DNA of 64,000 bases. It comes from Betaproteobacteria bacterium (GTDB lineage Bacteria > Pseudomonadota > Gammaproteobacteria > Burkholderiales > Burkholderiaceae_C). The translations under genes were made by a program, and so were the position numbers. Under the pieces are notes generated by a model, which saw only the letters and a list, made by a program, of their open reading frames with translations, was not told the DNA's origin and did no database searches. The stretch is taken from contig CANGHH010000019.1 in NCBI GenBank assembly GCA_947453725.1, forward strand, positions 1 through 64,000, written 5' to 3'. Positions 1 through 8,083 of this stretch are shown here, piece by piece (within the stretch, counting starts at the first letter, position 1; the number at the start of each line of letters is the position of its first letter).

Positions 1-221
1 TCGGCCAAGCCGTACCACTGCTGCAGCAGGTACATGCGCAGCATCTTGGGCACGCCCATCGGCTGGCGACCCACCCGGCCACTCGTCGGGTACAGCGGCT
101 CGATCACCGCGATCAACCGCGCCCACGGCACCACGCGCTCCATCTCGGCAAGGAACTTCTCGCGGCGCGTGCGCTTCTTCTTCAAGGCAAATTCGGCACT
201 GGCAAAGCTGCGTTGACTCAT
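1..221 (-). CDS. IS5-family transposase, N-terminal part (runs off window)
   Basis: The reverse-strand frame opens with ATG at 221 and stays open to the window edge. It begins MSQRSFASAEFALKKK, followed by VVPWARLIAVIEPLYP and then LRMYLLQQWYGL. This is the N-terminal DUF772 region typical of IS5-family DDE transposases. The catalytic core lies outside the window, so it cannot be said whether the element is intact. The IS1111-type element begins about 70 bp upstream of this start codon, so the 5' end of the IS5 element may have been separated from its own terminal repeat. Confidence 0.8.
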   Translation of the reverse strand, partial: MSQRSFASAEFALKKKRTRREKFLAEMERVVPWARLIAVIEPLYPTSGRVGRQPMGVPKMLRMYLLQQWYGLA

Positions 222-295
222 GGTCGCCGTGGCTTCTGTCTCGATGACTTTAGGCATGCATCCGGCGTGCCTGACTTCGGCAATTGATCAGATGG

Positions 296-308
296 TATGG
301 GCGCCTCC
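296..308 (+). repeat. Left subterminal inverted repeat of the IS1111-type element
   Basis: TATGGGCGCCTCC is the exact reverse complement of 1680-1692. It lies about 100 bp upstream of the transposase start. Confidence 0.75.
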
Positions 309-410
309 ACCTGGCAACGGTCAGATCCAGGGATCGGTTGGATCCCCCGATGACGGCATCAATGTGCCAGAGTGGAGATGCGACTCAACCACTGAACCGG
401 AGGACCCGTC

Positions 411-1430
411 ATGGAGCTTACTGTCATTGCCGTCGACATCGCCAAGAAGGTATTCCAACTGCACTGGGTGGAACCGGATACCGGCGTCATCGAGCGACTG
501 AAGTTGAAGCGTGCGCAGATGCTGCCGTGGCTCGCGAACCGTGAGCCGTCGCTTGTCATCATGGAAGCCTGCGGGGGAGCTCACGAATGGGCGCGCCAGC
601 TACAGGCGTTAGGCCACACGGTACGACTTATTGCACCGAAGACGGTTCGGCCGTTCGTGCAGCGCAACAAGACCGATGCCGCGGACGCTCAAGGGATCTG
701 GACCGCAGGCCAGCAACCAGGAGCCAAATTCGTGGCCGTCAAGAACGAGGCCCAACAAGTCGTTCTGTCGCTGCATCGCCTTCGCGGACAACTCATGAAG
801 ATGCGGATCATGCAGACCAACGAACTGCGAGGGCTTCTCTACGAGTTTGGCATCGTCTTGCCCGAAGGCCACTGCGCTCTGCTCAAGGAACTACCGGCAG
901 CCATGCTTGAGGCTCAGATCCGATTGCCTGCGATGTTGATAGACAGTCTCAGAGAGCAAATCCGGCGAATCGATGGTCTGGAGGCGGACATCGGTCTGAT
1001 CGAACGGCGGCTGTCGCAACAGCTGCGCGATACCCCGGCGTGCAAGACAATTGCGCAGATACCCGGTGTCGGACTGCTGACCGCCACGGCGATCGTGGCC
1101 AGCATGGGTTCGCCCACAGCGTTCAAGGACGCGCGCGAATTTGCTGCCTGGATCGGGTTAGTACCGCGACAAACCGGCACCGGCGGCCGTGTCCGCCAGC
1201 TCGGGATCAGCAAACGCGGAGACGCGTACTTGCGAACCCTCCTGATGCATGGAGCGCGAGCGGTGGTTCGCTTCGACAGGGCGACGAAATGGCCTTGGCT
1301 CTGCGAATTGCTGAAACGGCGACCTTATAGCGTCGCCGTGGCCGGGGTGGCCAACAAGCTGGCCAGGACCATCTGGGCGGTGCTGGCGAAGGGCCAGGAA
1401 TGGCGTCCGCAGGCTTGGCAAGCGGCTTGA
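411..1430 (+). CDS. IS110/IS1111-type transposase (DEDD recombinase)
   Basis: This 339-residue protein catalyses transposition of its element. It has an N-terminal RuvC-like DEDD domain: the first Asp is in VDIAKK (residues 8-13), the Glu in MEACGGAHEW (about 47-56) and two Asp in NKTDAADA (about 85-92). A central helical region follows. The C-terminal Transposase_20 domain starts at IPGVGLLTATAIVASMG and carries GRVRQLGISKRGD and the LMHGARAVV helix with its serine-type motif region. Length matches the 330-350 residues usual for the subgroup. The start ATG is preceded by ACCGGAGGACCCGTC, a good ribosome binding site. No frameshift is visible, so the gene is probably active. Confidence 0.92.
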   Translation: MELTVIAVDIAKKVFQLHWVEPDTGVIERLKLKRAQMLPWLANREPSLVIMEACGGAHEWARQLQALGHTVRLIAPKTVRPFVQRNKTDAADAQGIWTAGQQPGAKFVAVKNEAQQVVLSLHRLRGQLMKMRIMQTNELRGLLYEFGIVLPEGHCALLKELPAAMLEAQIRLPAMLIDSLREQIRRIDGLEADIGLIERRLSQQLRDTPACKTIAQIPGVGLLTATAIVASMGSPTAFKDAREFAAWIGLVPRQTGTGGRVRQLGISKRGDAYLRTLLMHGARAVVRFDRATKWPWLCELLKRRPYSVAVAGVANKLARTIWAVLAKGQEWRPQAWQAA

Positions 1431-1679
1431 ACGGCACCAAGAAGAATAGCAATCAAGGTTAAGGAGAGCAAGCGACCACGCGCGTGATGGGCCAGACAGG
1501 TCGGACCGGTACGGGGACACTCCGATAGGGAATAAGCGCTAAAGGCTCGGCAATCAGATGGGAACCACGTCGGCGAATGCCATCAGGGCCAGCAGGCCGA
1601 AACTGCCTGCACAACAGGCTGGATATAAGACTGCAGCCCTGCCTCCTGCTTCATTGCGCGAAAAGTCACTTGCGATCCG
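1431..1679 (+). ncRNA. Candidate guide RNA (seekRNA/bridge RNA) region of the IS1111-type element
   Basis: About 250 bp of noncoding DNA lie between the transposase stop and the right subterminal repeat. In IS1111-subgroup elements this is where the structured RNA that selects donor and target DNA is encoded, whereas IS110-proper elements carry it upstream of the gene. No ORF in the segment looks coding. The RNA boundaries and guide loops cannot be fixed by eye. The call rests on position and family knowledge. Confidence 0.4.
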
Positions 1680-1692
1680 GGAGGCGCCCATA
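1680..1692 (-). repeat. Right subterminal inverted repeat of the IS1111-type element
   Basis: GGAGGCGCCCATA is an exact 13-bp reverse complement of 296-308. It marks the right side of the element, and the end itself probably lies about 3 bp further on. Confidence 0.75.
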
Positions 1693-1695
1693 TAT

Positions 1696-1861
1696 GCGAT
1701 TTCCTAGATGGGGCTTCCGTTCGGATGGATTGGGGAAACATTTTGCAGCCCTTGCCAAGTCCAGGAGCAGTGATGACTAGCGGGTTCGGGGTGCGTCTTC
1801 ATCCTGTTTTCCAGACGAAGAAACTTCACGGGGGATATGATTTTGTTGGACGAACCTCGCC
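1696..1861. other. AT-richer flank between the IS element and the next gene
   Basis: I see no gene here apart from a possible ten-codon open frame starting at ATG 1837, behind a GGGGGAT stretch. It encodes MILLDEPRHE and stops at 1869, overlapping the start of the next gene. It could couple translation of that gene, but it may be chance. Confidence 0.3.
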
Positions 1862-2314
1862 ATGAATAAGTTTCGTATAGCTTCGGCTTTCAGGTCAGCT
1901 CTTATATTAATGGGTTCGACAACGACCACAATGGTTCTTGCTGCAAATGAGGGCTGCTGGCAATGGGAGTTCACTGACCCACAAAGTAATCCCGTCGTGC
2001 GTCTCAGTGGGATGGTGACTACTTCCGAGGCGACGCGGTTACCGGCCAAAATTAATCTGGCCGAAACCAGCAATTCCATACCGCCATTAGTTACATTGAA
2101 TTTGTCCAGCCATGCCCGCCGCGATAGTTGGCTCGCCGGGACTCTTATTGTTAATGGAAGCGATAGTCCACGAATTCCAGTTAAGGGTCGGTGGCATTCG
2201 TCAGCTGATCCAGGTGGCCCCTCTACAATCTGGCTTACCAACGATCGCGTTGGTGCGTACCTTTTGATGCAACAAGCAAGCACTTCAAGTTGCAAAACTA
2301 GTATTTCTCCATAG
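1862..2314 (+). CDS. Small secreted protein of unknown function
   Basis: This is a 150-residue open frame. It has an N-terminal basic and hydrophobic stretch (about residues 1-28, ending TTTTMVLAA before NEGCWQW), which reads as a Sec signal peptide. The mature part is Ser/Thr/Pro-rich with two Cys (about 32 and 144) that could form a disulfide. I recognise no family. The sequence is visibly AT-richer than the genes downstream and sits directly beside an IS element, which suggests acquisition. No strong Shine-Dalgarno precedes ATG 1862, although a tiny upstream frame overlaps it. A longer antisense frame exists over the same bases, but its product is unlike any protein family I know. Confidence 0.5.
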   Translation: MNKFRIASAFRSALILMGSTTTTMVLAANEGCWQWEFTDPQSNPVVRLSGMVTTSEATRLPAKINLAETSNSIPPLVTLNLSSHARRDSWLAGTLIVNGSDSPRIPVKGRWHSSADPGGPSTIWLTNDRVGAYLLMQQASTSSCKTSISP

Positions 2315-2510
2315 TAGGCCGGGGCTTGCGCCTTCGAAGGCAAGCGCCCTGCGTTTGGGTTGAGAGTTTCCGCGCAGGCCCCATACGTTGTGATCTCGCA
2401 GTGCGCAGGGTGCCGCCATCCAGACCGTCCAGCGACCTTTCAAGCGGGCCGTACAGCCGTTCGCTCCGTCGAGCGTTGCCTGAACACTGCCCCTGCCTAC
2501 ACTGCCCCGC

Positions 2511-3596
2511 ATGAAACCCCAAGCCATCGACTGGAGCCAACTCTGGTACCCCGGTCCGACCCGCGCCTACACCCCCGATGAAATGGCCCGTGCGGGCAGC
2601 GACGCACCCAGTCCGACACTGGTGGCCGTTGCCGGGATCAACTTCGCGCTGCTGGCCTTTGCTGCCCTGCAGATTGCGCCCGCCGCGCACACCGCGCGCC
2701 TGACAGGCCTCCTCGTGGCCCTGGCGGTCGTCGGCAACCAGGCCGCGCGCTGGCTGTGGTGGCGGCCCTGGCGGCGGTCGCTGATGGTGGTCTGGGGCTG
2801 GATGGTGGGGGTCAACTTGCTGCTGAGCGTGGGCATACGCTGGCGCCTGCCCAGCGCGGAAGACCGAATGGCGCTGCACTGGGTGGTGGTGCTCGGCACG
2901 CTGGTGCTGACGCTGCTGCAATGGTTTTTGGTGGTCTGGCGCGCGCAGCAGATCGAAGGCCGCCTGGCCGCTCAGGCCGAGCGCGAACAGGCCATCGAGA
3001 TGGCCCGCCGTCTGGCCGCGGCGCAGATCGAGCCGCACTTCCTGTTCAACACCCTGGCCGGCCTGCAGCATTGGGTGCAGACGAAAGACGAGCGCGCCGC
3101 GTCATTGCTGGCCGCGCTGACCGGTTACCTGCGCGCCACCTTGCCGCTGTTCGACCGCCCGCTGCTGGCCGCCGGGGACGAACTGCTGGCCATCGAGCGC
3201 TACCTGCAGGTGATGCAGGCGCGGCTGGGGCCGGCGCGTCTGCAATGGCACATCAATGTGGAAGCCGCGGCGCGCGCGGCGCTGCTGCCGCCCGGCCTGT
3301 TGCTGACCTTGGTGGAGAACGCGGTGCAGCACGGCGTCGAGCCGCTGCTGTCCGGTGGTGAGGTGACGCTGGCGGGCACGGTCGGCAACGACGGGCTGCG
3401 TTTCGAGGTCCGCGACAACGGACCCGGCCCGGCCGCCGACCAGGTCGACGGGGTGGGCCTGAGCAACCTTCGCCAACGCCTGGCCTTGACCTGCGGCCCC
3501 AGCGCCCGCCTGACCCTCGAAGCCGCCGCCGGTGGTGGCTGCCGCGCCGAAATCCGGATTCCTTTGAACCCCACTGCACCAGCCGAACGACCATGA
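2511..3596 (+). CDS. LytS/AlgZ-type sensor histidine kinase
   Basis: This 361-residue membrane kinase should sense an unknown signal and phosphorylate the response regulator encoded directly downstream. Four hydrophobic segments (about residues 37-59, 64-84, 91-110 and 122-143) are followed by the His_kinase (PF06580) motif AAQIEPHFLFNTL, with the phospho-accepting His near 176. A C-terminal HATPase domain has N-box ENAVQHGVEPL and G-box DNGPGPAADQVDGVGLSNL. The stop overlaps the next start by 4 bp (ATGA), so the pair is translationally coupled. No family-specific sensory domain is visible that would name the stimulus. Confidence 0.9.
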   Translation: MKPQAIDWSQLWYPGPTRAYTPDEMARAGSDAPSPTLVAVAGINFALLAFAALQIAPAAHTARLTGLLVALAVVGNQAARWLWWRPWRRSLMVVWGWMVGVNLLLSVGIRWRLPSAEDRMALHWVVVLGTLVLTLLQWFLVVWRAQQIEGRLAAQAEREQAIEMARRLAAAQIEPHFLFNTLAGLQHWVQTKDERAASLLAALTGYLRATLPLFDRPLLAAGDELLAIERYLQVMQARLGPARLQWHINVEAAARAALLPPGLLLTLVENAVQHGVEPLLSGGEVTLAGTVGNDGLRFEVRDNGPGPAADQVDGVGLSNLRQRLALTCGPSARLTLEAAAGGGCRAEIRIPLNPTAPAERP

Positions 3597-4390
3597 ACGA
3601 GCCCGTGAATCCACTGGTCAGGGCCCTGGTGGCCGACGACGAAGAAGCCCCGCGTGAACAGTTGCTGGCCGCGCTGCGCCAGGCCTGGCCCGAATTGCAG
3701 GTGGTGGCGGTGGCTGCCAACGGCGTCGACGCCTGGGACGCTTTCCTGGAACACGAACCGGCGCTGTGCTTCCTCGACATCCGCATGCCGGGGCTGAGCG
3801 GCATCGATGTCGCGCAGCGCATCGCGGTTCAGTCGGGTCCGCAGGCCCAGGTGGTCTTCGCCAGCGCCTTCGGCGACCACGCGTTGGCGGCCTTCGACGC
3901 CGGGGCCGTGGACTACCTGCTCAAGCCCGTCGAGCCCGAGCGCCTGGCGCGCACCGTGGCCCGGGTGCGCGCGCGGCTGCAGCTGGCCTCACCCCCGGCC
4001 ACGCCCGACCTGCAGGCCTTGCTGGCCACGCTGAATGCACCGTTGCGCCGCCCGCCGCTGGCCGTGCTGCAGGCCAGCGTGGGCCGTGAGGTGAAGCTGA
4101 TCCGCAGCGACGAGGTGGTCTATTTCGAGAGTGACAGCCGCTACACACGGGTGGTCTTCGTCGGCGCGGAAGGCCCGGGCGACGCGCTGATCCGCACACC
4201 GCTGAAGGAGCTGCTGGCGCAGCTCGACGAGCAGCTCTTCTGGCAGGTCCACCGCAGCGTCATCGTCAACCACCGCTGCATCGCCAGCGCCGTGCGCGTG
4301 GACGAGGGTCAGATGCACCTGACGCTGCGCGGACGGCCCGAGAAGTTGCCCGTCTCGCGCCATTTCCAGGGGCTGTTCAAGGGTCAGTGA
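3593..4390 (+). CDS. LytTR-family response regulator (AlgR/LytR type)
   Basis: This is a 265-residue cytoplasmic transcription factor. The receiver domain (about residues 8-130) has acidic residues ADDEE near 14-18, phospho-acceptor Asp62 in LDIRMPG and the conserved Lys in YLLKPVEPERL. A LytTR DNA-binding domain (about 160-262) includes LIRSDEVVYFESDSRYT and FWQVHRSVIVNHRCI. It is cotranscribed and translationally coupled with the upstream LytS-type kinase. Its targets cannot be deduced here. The downstream M14 peptidase overlaps or abuts it and might share the transcript. Confidence 0.92.
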   Translation: MNEPVNPLVRALVADDEEAPREQLLAALRQAWPELQVVAVAANGVDAWDAFLEHEPALCFLDIRMPGLSGIDVAQRIAVQSGPQAQVVFASAFGDHALAAFDAGAVDYLLKPVEPERLARTVARVRARLQLASPPATPDLQALLATLNAPLRRPPLAVLQASVGREVKLIRSDEVVYFESDSRYTRVVFVGAEGPGDALIRTPLKELLAQLDEQLFWQVHRSVIVNHRCIASAVRVDEGQMHLTLRGRPEKLPVSRHFQGLFKGQ

Positions 4391-4452
4391 GGACGACGGT
4401 CCGCAACCGCGCGGGTAGCATCAGCCGGACCTTCGCTGCCACGAGAACCCCC

Positions 4453-6150
4453 ATGCCCGCCCTTCCGGTTCCCCGCTTCGACCAGTTCTATCGGCACGAC
4501 GAACTCAGCCGTCTGCTGCACGACTACGTGGCGGCGGCGCCGAACCTGGTCCAGCTGAGTTCGCTGGGCAAGAGCTTCGAAGGCCGTGAGATCTGGCTGC
4601 TGACGATCACCAGCACGGCCACTGGCATCGACACCGACAAGCCGGCCTTCTGGGTCGACGGCAACATCCACGCGGCGGAGTTGACGGCCAGCACGGCCTG
4701 CCTGTATTGGCTGCACCAGTTGCTCAGCGGCTACCAGTCGGGCGATGCGCAAGCCAGGCAGCTGCTCGACACCCGTGTCGTCTACATGGTGCCGCGCCTG
4801 AACCCCGACGGCGCCGAGCTGGCGCTGGCCGACCAGCCGCGCCACATCCGCAGCAGCACGCGGCCCTATCCCTTCGACGAAGAGCCGGTCGACGGCCTGA
4901 CCATCGAGGACGTCGACGGCGACGGCCGCGTGCTGCAGATGCGCGTGCCCGACCCGCATGGCGGCTACAAGCAGCATCCGTCCGACGCCCGGCTGATGGT
5001 GGCTCGCGAGCCCGGCGATTTCGGCGGCAGCTATTTCCGCATGATCCCGGAAGGCACGCTGAAGAACTACGACGGCCTGAAGATCTCCGCCAACCCCGAC
5101 CTCGAAGGTCTGGACCTGAACCGCAACTTCCCCGCCTACTGGCGGCAGGAATTCGAGCAGGCCGGCGCCGGCCCCTACCCGACCAGCGAACCCGAAGTGC
5201 GGGCCATGGTGCACTTCATCACCAGCCACCCGAACATCGGCGCGGCAGTCAGCTTCCACACCCACAGCGGCGTCATCCTGCGGCCCATGGGCATGCAGAG
5301 CGACGACGACATGACGCCCGAAGACCTGTGGCAGTACAAGCGCTTTTCCGACCTCGGCACGAAGCTGACGGGCTACCCGGCGATCAGCATCTGGCACGAC
5401 TTCAAGTACCACCCCAAGCAGGTCATCACCGGCACCCAGGACTGGATCTACGAACACCTGGGCGCGCTGTTCTGGACGGTCGAGATCTGGGCGCCGAACA
5501 AGGAAGCCGGCATCACCGACTACAAGTGGATCGACTGGTACCGCGAGCACCCGGCCGAAGACGACCTGAAGCTGCTGAAGTGGAGCGACGACCAGTGCGG
5601 TGGCCAGGCCCACGTCGACTGGTACCCTTTCCGCCATCCGCAACTGGGCATGGTCGAACTCGGCGGCTGGGACAAGATGAACTACTGGCGCAACCCGCCG
5701 CCCCACCTGCGTGAACGCGAGGCTGCGCGCTTCCCGGCGTGGCTGATGCAGGTGGCCTTGAGCCTGCCCAAGCTGGAGGTGCTGCGCGCCGAGGTGCGGG
5801 CGCTGGGCGCCGACACGTGGCGCGTGCGCTTCGCGGTGGCCAACAGCGGCTGGCTGCCGGCCTACGTCAGCAAGCGTGCGCTGGAACGCAAGACCGCGCG
5901 CGGCACGGTGTTCCAGATCCACCTGCCGCCGGGCGTCACGCTGGCCACTGGCCGTGAACGCGTCGAGGGCGCACACCTGGAAGGCCACGCGCCGAAGGCT
6001 TCGCTGCAGGCCTTCCTGCCCAACCGCGACATCACCGGCGACCGCGCCGTCGTCGAGTGGGTGGTGCGAGGGCCGCGCGGCACGGCCATCGCGCTGACGG
6101 CCACGGCCGACCGCGCCGGCACCGTGCGCACCGAAGTCACGCTGGACTGA
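4453..6150 (+). CDS. M14-family zinc carboxypeptidase
   Basis: This roughly 565-residue metallopeptidase is predicted to remove C-terminal residues from peptides. The zinc-binding HxxE lies in DGNIHAAELTAS, the third ligand His in SFHTHSG, and the likely catalytic Glu in FWTVEIWAPNKE. A C-terminal beta-rich extension follows (about residues 400-565). A GTG at 4387 would add 22 unusual residues. I prefer ATG 4453 because the homologous part starts there (MPALPVPRFDQFYRHDEL). No signal peptide is seen, so it is probably cytoplasmic. The gene follows the response regulator closely. The physiological substrate is unknown. Confidence 0.87.
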   Translation: MPALPVPRFDQFYRHDELSRLLHDYVAAAPNLVQLSSLGKSFEGREIWLLTITSTATGIDTDKPAFWVDGNIHAAELTASTACLYWLHQLLSGYQSGDAQARQLLDTRVVYMVPRLNPDGAELALADQPRHIRSSTRPYPFDEEPVDGLTIEDVDGDGRVLQMRVPDPHGGYKQHPSDARLMVAREPGDFGGSYFRMIPEGTLKNYDGLKISANPDLEGLDLNRNFPAYWRQEFEQAGAGPYPTSEPEVRAMVHFITSHPNIGAAVSFHTHSGVILRPMGMQSDDDMTPEDLWQYKRFSDLGTKLTGYPAISIWHDFKYHPKQVITGTQDWIYEHLGALFWTVEIWAPNKEAGITDYKWIDWYREHPAEDDLKLLKWSDDQCGGQAHVDWYPFRHPQLGMVELGGWDKMNYWRNPPPHLREREAARFPAWLMQVALSLPKLEVLRAEVRALGADTWRVRFAVANSGWLPAYVSKRALERKTARGTVFQIHLPPGVTLATGRERVEGAHLEGHAPKASLQAFLPNRDITGDRAVVEWVVRGPRGTAIALTATADRAGTVRTEVTLD

Positions 6151-6186
6151 GCCGCCGGCCCACCCGTCAGAGCGGCCCGGCCCGGC

Positions 6187-6771
6187 TCAGCGCTGTCCGA
6201 AGCGGAACACCGCCACGCTGGCGCGCAGGTTGGGCCACAGGCGCACGACTTCGCCGCCCTGCAGGCCGAAGCTGTCGGTCACCGCCAGGCCGCAGCGCTG
6301 CGCCAGCAGCTGGAAATCGGCGTAGGTGCCGACGCGGATGTTGGGCGTGTCGTACCACTGGTAGGGCAGGGCGCGGGTGATCGGCATGCGGCCGCGCAGC
6401 ACGTGCAGGCGGTTGGCCCAATGCGCGAAGTTGGGGAAGCTGACGATGCCGATGCGCCCCACGCGTGCCGTTTCGCGCAGCATGTTCTCGGTCTTGCGCA
6501 GGTGTTGCAGCGTGTCCAGCTGCAGCACCACGTCGAAGCTGTGGTCGTCGAACAGCGCCAGCCCGTCTTCCAGGTTGAGCTGGATGACGTCGATGCCGCG
6601 CTGCACGCAGGCCAGCACATTGGCGTCGTCCAGCTCGATGCCGTAGCCGCTGCAGCCCTTGTGGTCGCGCAGGTAGGCCAGCAGTTCGCCGGTTCCGCAA
6701 CCGAGGTCGAGCACGCGGCTGCCGGCCGGCACCAGGTCGGCGATGATTTCGAGGTCGCGGCGCTCGCTCAC
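6187..6771 (-). CDS. metW: Methionine biosynthesis protein MetW
   Basis: This 194-residue class I SAM-dependent methyltransferase fold protein has motif [16 protein letters not shown] near residue 20, [11 protein letters not shown], and the MetW-characteristic [13 protein letters not shown] and [11 protein letters not shown]. MetW always pairs with MetX and is thought to assist the acyl-homoserine step. Here its start overlaps the metX stop by 4 bp (ATGA), so it is the second gene of a metX-metW operon. Length matches the family. Confidence 0.95.
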   Translation of the reverse strand: MSERRDLEIIADLVPAGSRVLDLGCGTGELLAYLRDHKGCSGYGIELDDANVLACVQRGIDVIQLNLEDGLALFDDHSFDVVLQLDTLQHLRKTENMLRETARVGRIGIVSFPNFAHWANRLHVLRGRMPITRALPYQWYDTPNIRVGTYADFQLLAQRCGLAVTDSFGLQGGEVVRLWPNLRASVAVFRFGQR

Positions 6772-7907
6772 GCTGTGAACTCCAGAGCGATGCGTTCGAA
6801 GTAGGCCCGCATCACACCGTGGTATCGCGGGTCTTCGAGCAGGAAGGCGTCGTGGCCGTGCGGGGCGTCGATCTCCGCGTAGCTGACGGCGATGCGGTTG
6901 TCGACCAGCGCCTTGACGATCTCGCGCGAACGGGCCGGGGCGAAGCGCCAGTCGGTGCTGAAGCTGACCAGCAGGAATTGATTGGCGCGCGCGCCTTCGA
7001 AGGCCTTCGTCAGGCTGCCGCCGTGTTCTTGTGCCGGGTCGAAATAGTCCAGTGCACGGGTGATCAGCAGGTAGGTGTTGGCGTCGAAATAGGCGCTGAA
7101 CTTGTCGCCCTGGTGGCGCAGGTAGCTTTCGATCTGGAACTCGATGCCCTGCGTCGTGTAGGCCAGGCCTTCAGCGCGGAGTTCGCGGCCGAACTTGCTT
7201 TCCATCGCGTCTTCGGCCAGGTAGGTGATGTGGCCGATCATCCGCGCCACGCGCAGCCCGCGCTGCGGCACCACGCCGTGGGCGTAGAAATGGCCGCCGT
7301 GGAAGTCGGGGTCGGTGACGATGGCGCGCCGGGCCACCTCGTTGAAGGCGATGTTCTGCGCCGACAGATTGGGCGCCGTCGCCACGGCCACGCAGTGGCG
7401 CAGCTTGTCGGGGTGACGCAACGTCCAGGCCAGCGCCTGCATGCCGCCCAGGCTGCCGCCCAGCACCGCGGCCAGCTGCGTGATGCCCAGACGCTGGACC
7501 AGTCGCACTTGCGCGTCGACCCAGTCTTCCACCGTCATCACCGGGAAATCAGCGCCCCAGACCTGGCCGCTGTCGGCGTGGGCCGGGTTGACGTGCATCG
7601 GCCCGGTCGAGCCGAAGCAGGAGCCCGGGTTGTTGACGCCGATGACGAAGAAGCGCTCGGTGTCCAGCGGCTTGCCGGGGCCGACCAGGTTGTCCCACCA
7701 GCCGGCCTGCCCCTGTTCGTCGAGCCCGGCGACGTGGTGGCTGGCGTTCAGCGCGTGGCAGACCAGCACGGCGTTGCTGCGTGCGGCGTTCAGGCTGCCG
7801 TAGGTCTCGAAGCGCAGGTCGTAGGCGGGCAGCGTGGCGCCACTGCGCAGGGGCAGCGGCTCGCTGAAGTGCATCTGCTGGGCAGTGACGGGACCGAGGG
7901 ATGGCAT
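6768..7907 (-). CDS. metX: Homoserine O-acyltransferase MetX
   Basis: This 379-residue alpha/beta-hydrolase-fold enzyme acylates homoserine, using acetyl- or succinyl-CoA, as the first committed step of methionine synthesis. Visible are the nucleophile elbow [12 protein letters not shown] with catalytic Ser, [12 protein letters not shown], and the C-terminal catalytic Asp and His region (FSTDWRFAP and [11 protein letters not shown]). An upstream in-frame ATG at 7973 adds a low-complexity leader. ATG 7907 ([14 protein letters not shown]) is the better start. Which acyl donor is used cannot be told by eye. Confidence 0.95.
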   Translation of the reverse strand: MPSLGPVTAQQMHFSEPLPLRSGATLPAYDLRFETYGSLNAARSNAVLVCHALNASHHVAGLDEQGQAGWWDNLVGPGKPLDTERFFVIGVNNPGSCFGSTGPMHVNPAHADSGQVWGADFPVMTVEDWVDAQVRLVQRLGITQLAAVLGGSLGGMQALAWTLRHPDKLRHCVAVATAPNLSAQNIAFNEVARRAIVTDPDFHGGHFYAHGVVPQRGLRVARMIGHITYLAEDAMESKFGRELRAEGLAYTTQGIEFQIESYLRHQGDKFSAYFDANTYLLITRALDYFDPAQEHGGSLTKAFEGARANQFLLVSFSTDWRFAPARSREIVKALVDNRIAVSYAEIDAPHGHDAFLLEDPRYHGVMRAYFERIALEFTA

Positions 7908-8083
7908 GGGGGCGCTGGAGTCAGGCGGCGGATTATGCGGGGCCGCTGCGCGCTGCCGGCAGGCGGCGGCCAAGCCTGGAAGTGGGCGACTTTGGCGGCG
8001 GACTTCCGCGCGCGCCGCTGGTCGACCGGACGTAGCCTCACGCGACAGGACGGCGCCCCCGCTGCGCCGCCAGGAGACACCGC

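Larger units (their letters stand above)
289..1695 (+). mobile_element. IS110-family (IS1111 subgroup) insertion sequence
   Basis: One DEDD transposase gene is bracketed by a perfect 13-bp subterminal inverted repeat at 296-308 (TATGGGCGCCTCC) and 1680-1692 (its reverse complement). Subterminal rather than terminal repeats, a long noncoding 3' segment and the absence of an obvious target duplication are known hallmarks of the IS1111 subgroup. In that subgroup a few bases lie outside each repeat (about 7 on the left and 3 on the right). I placed the outer ends on that basis, so they are uncertain by several bases. The element looks complete. Confidence 0.75.

Noticed and set aside
1777..2343. 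188-codon reverse frame over the small secreted protein
   Set aside because: It has no signal, domain or ribosome binding site, while the forward frame has a credible signal peptide.
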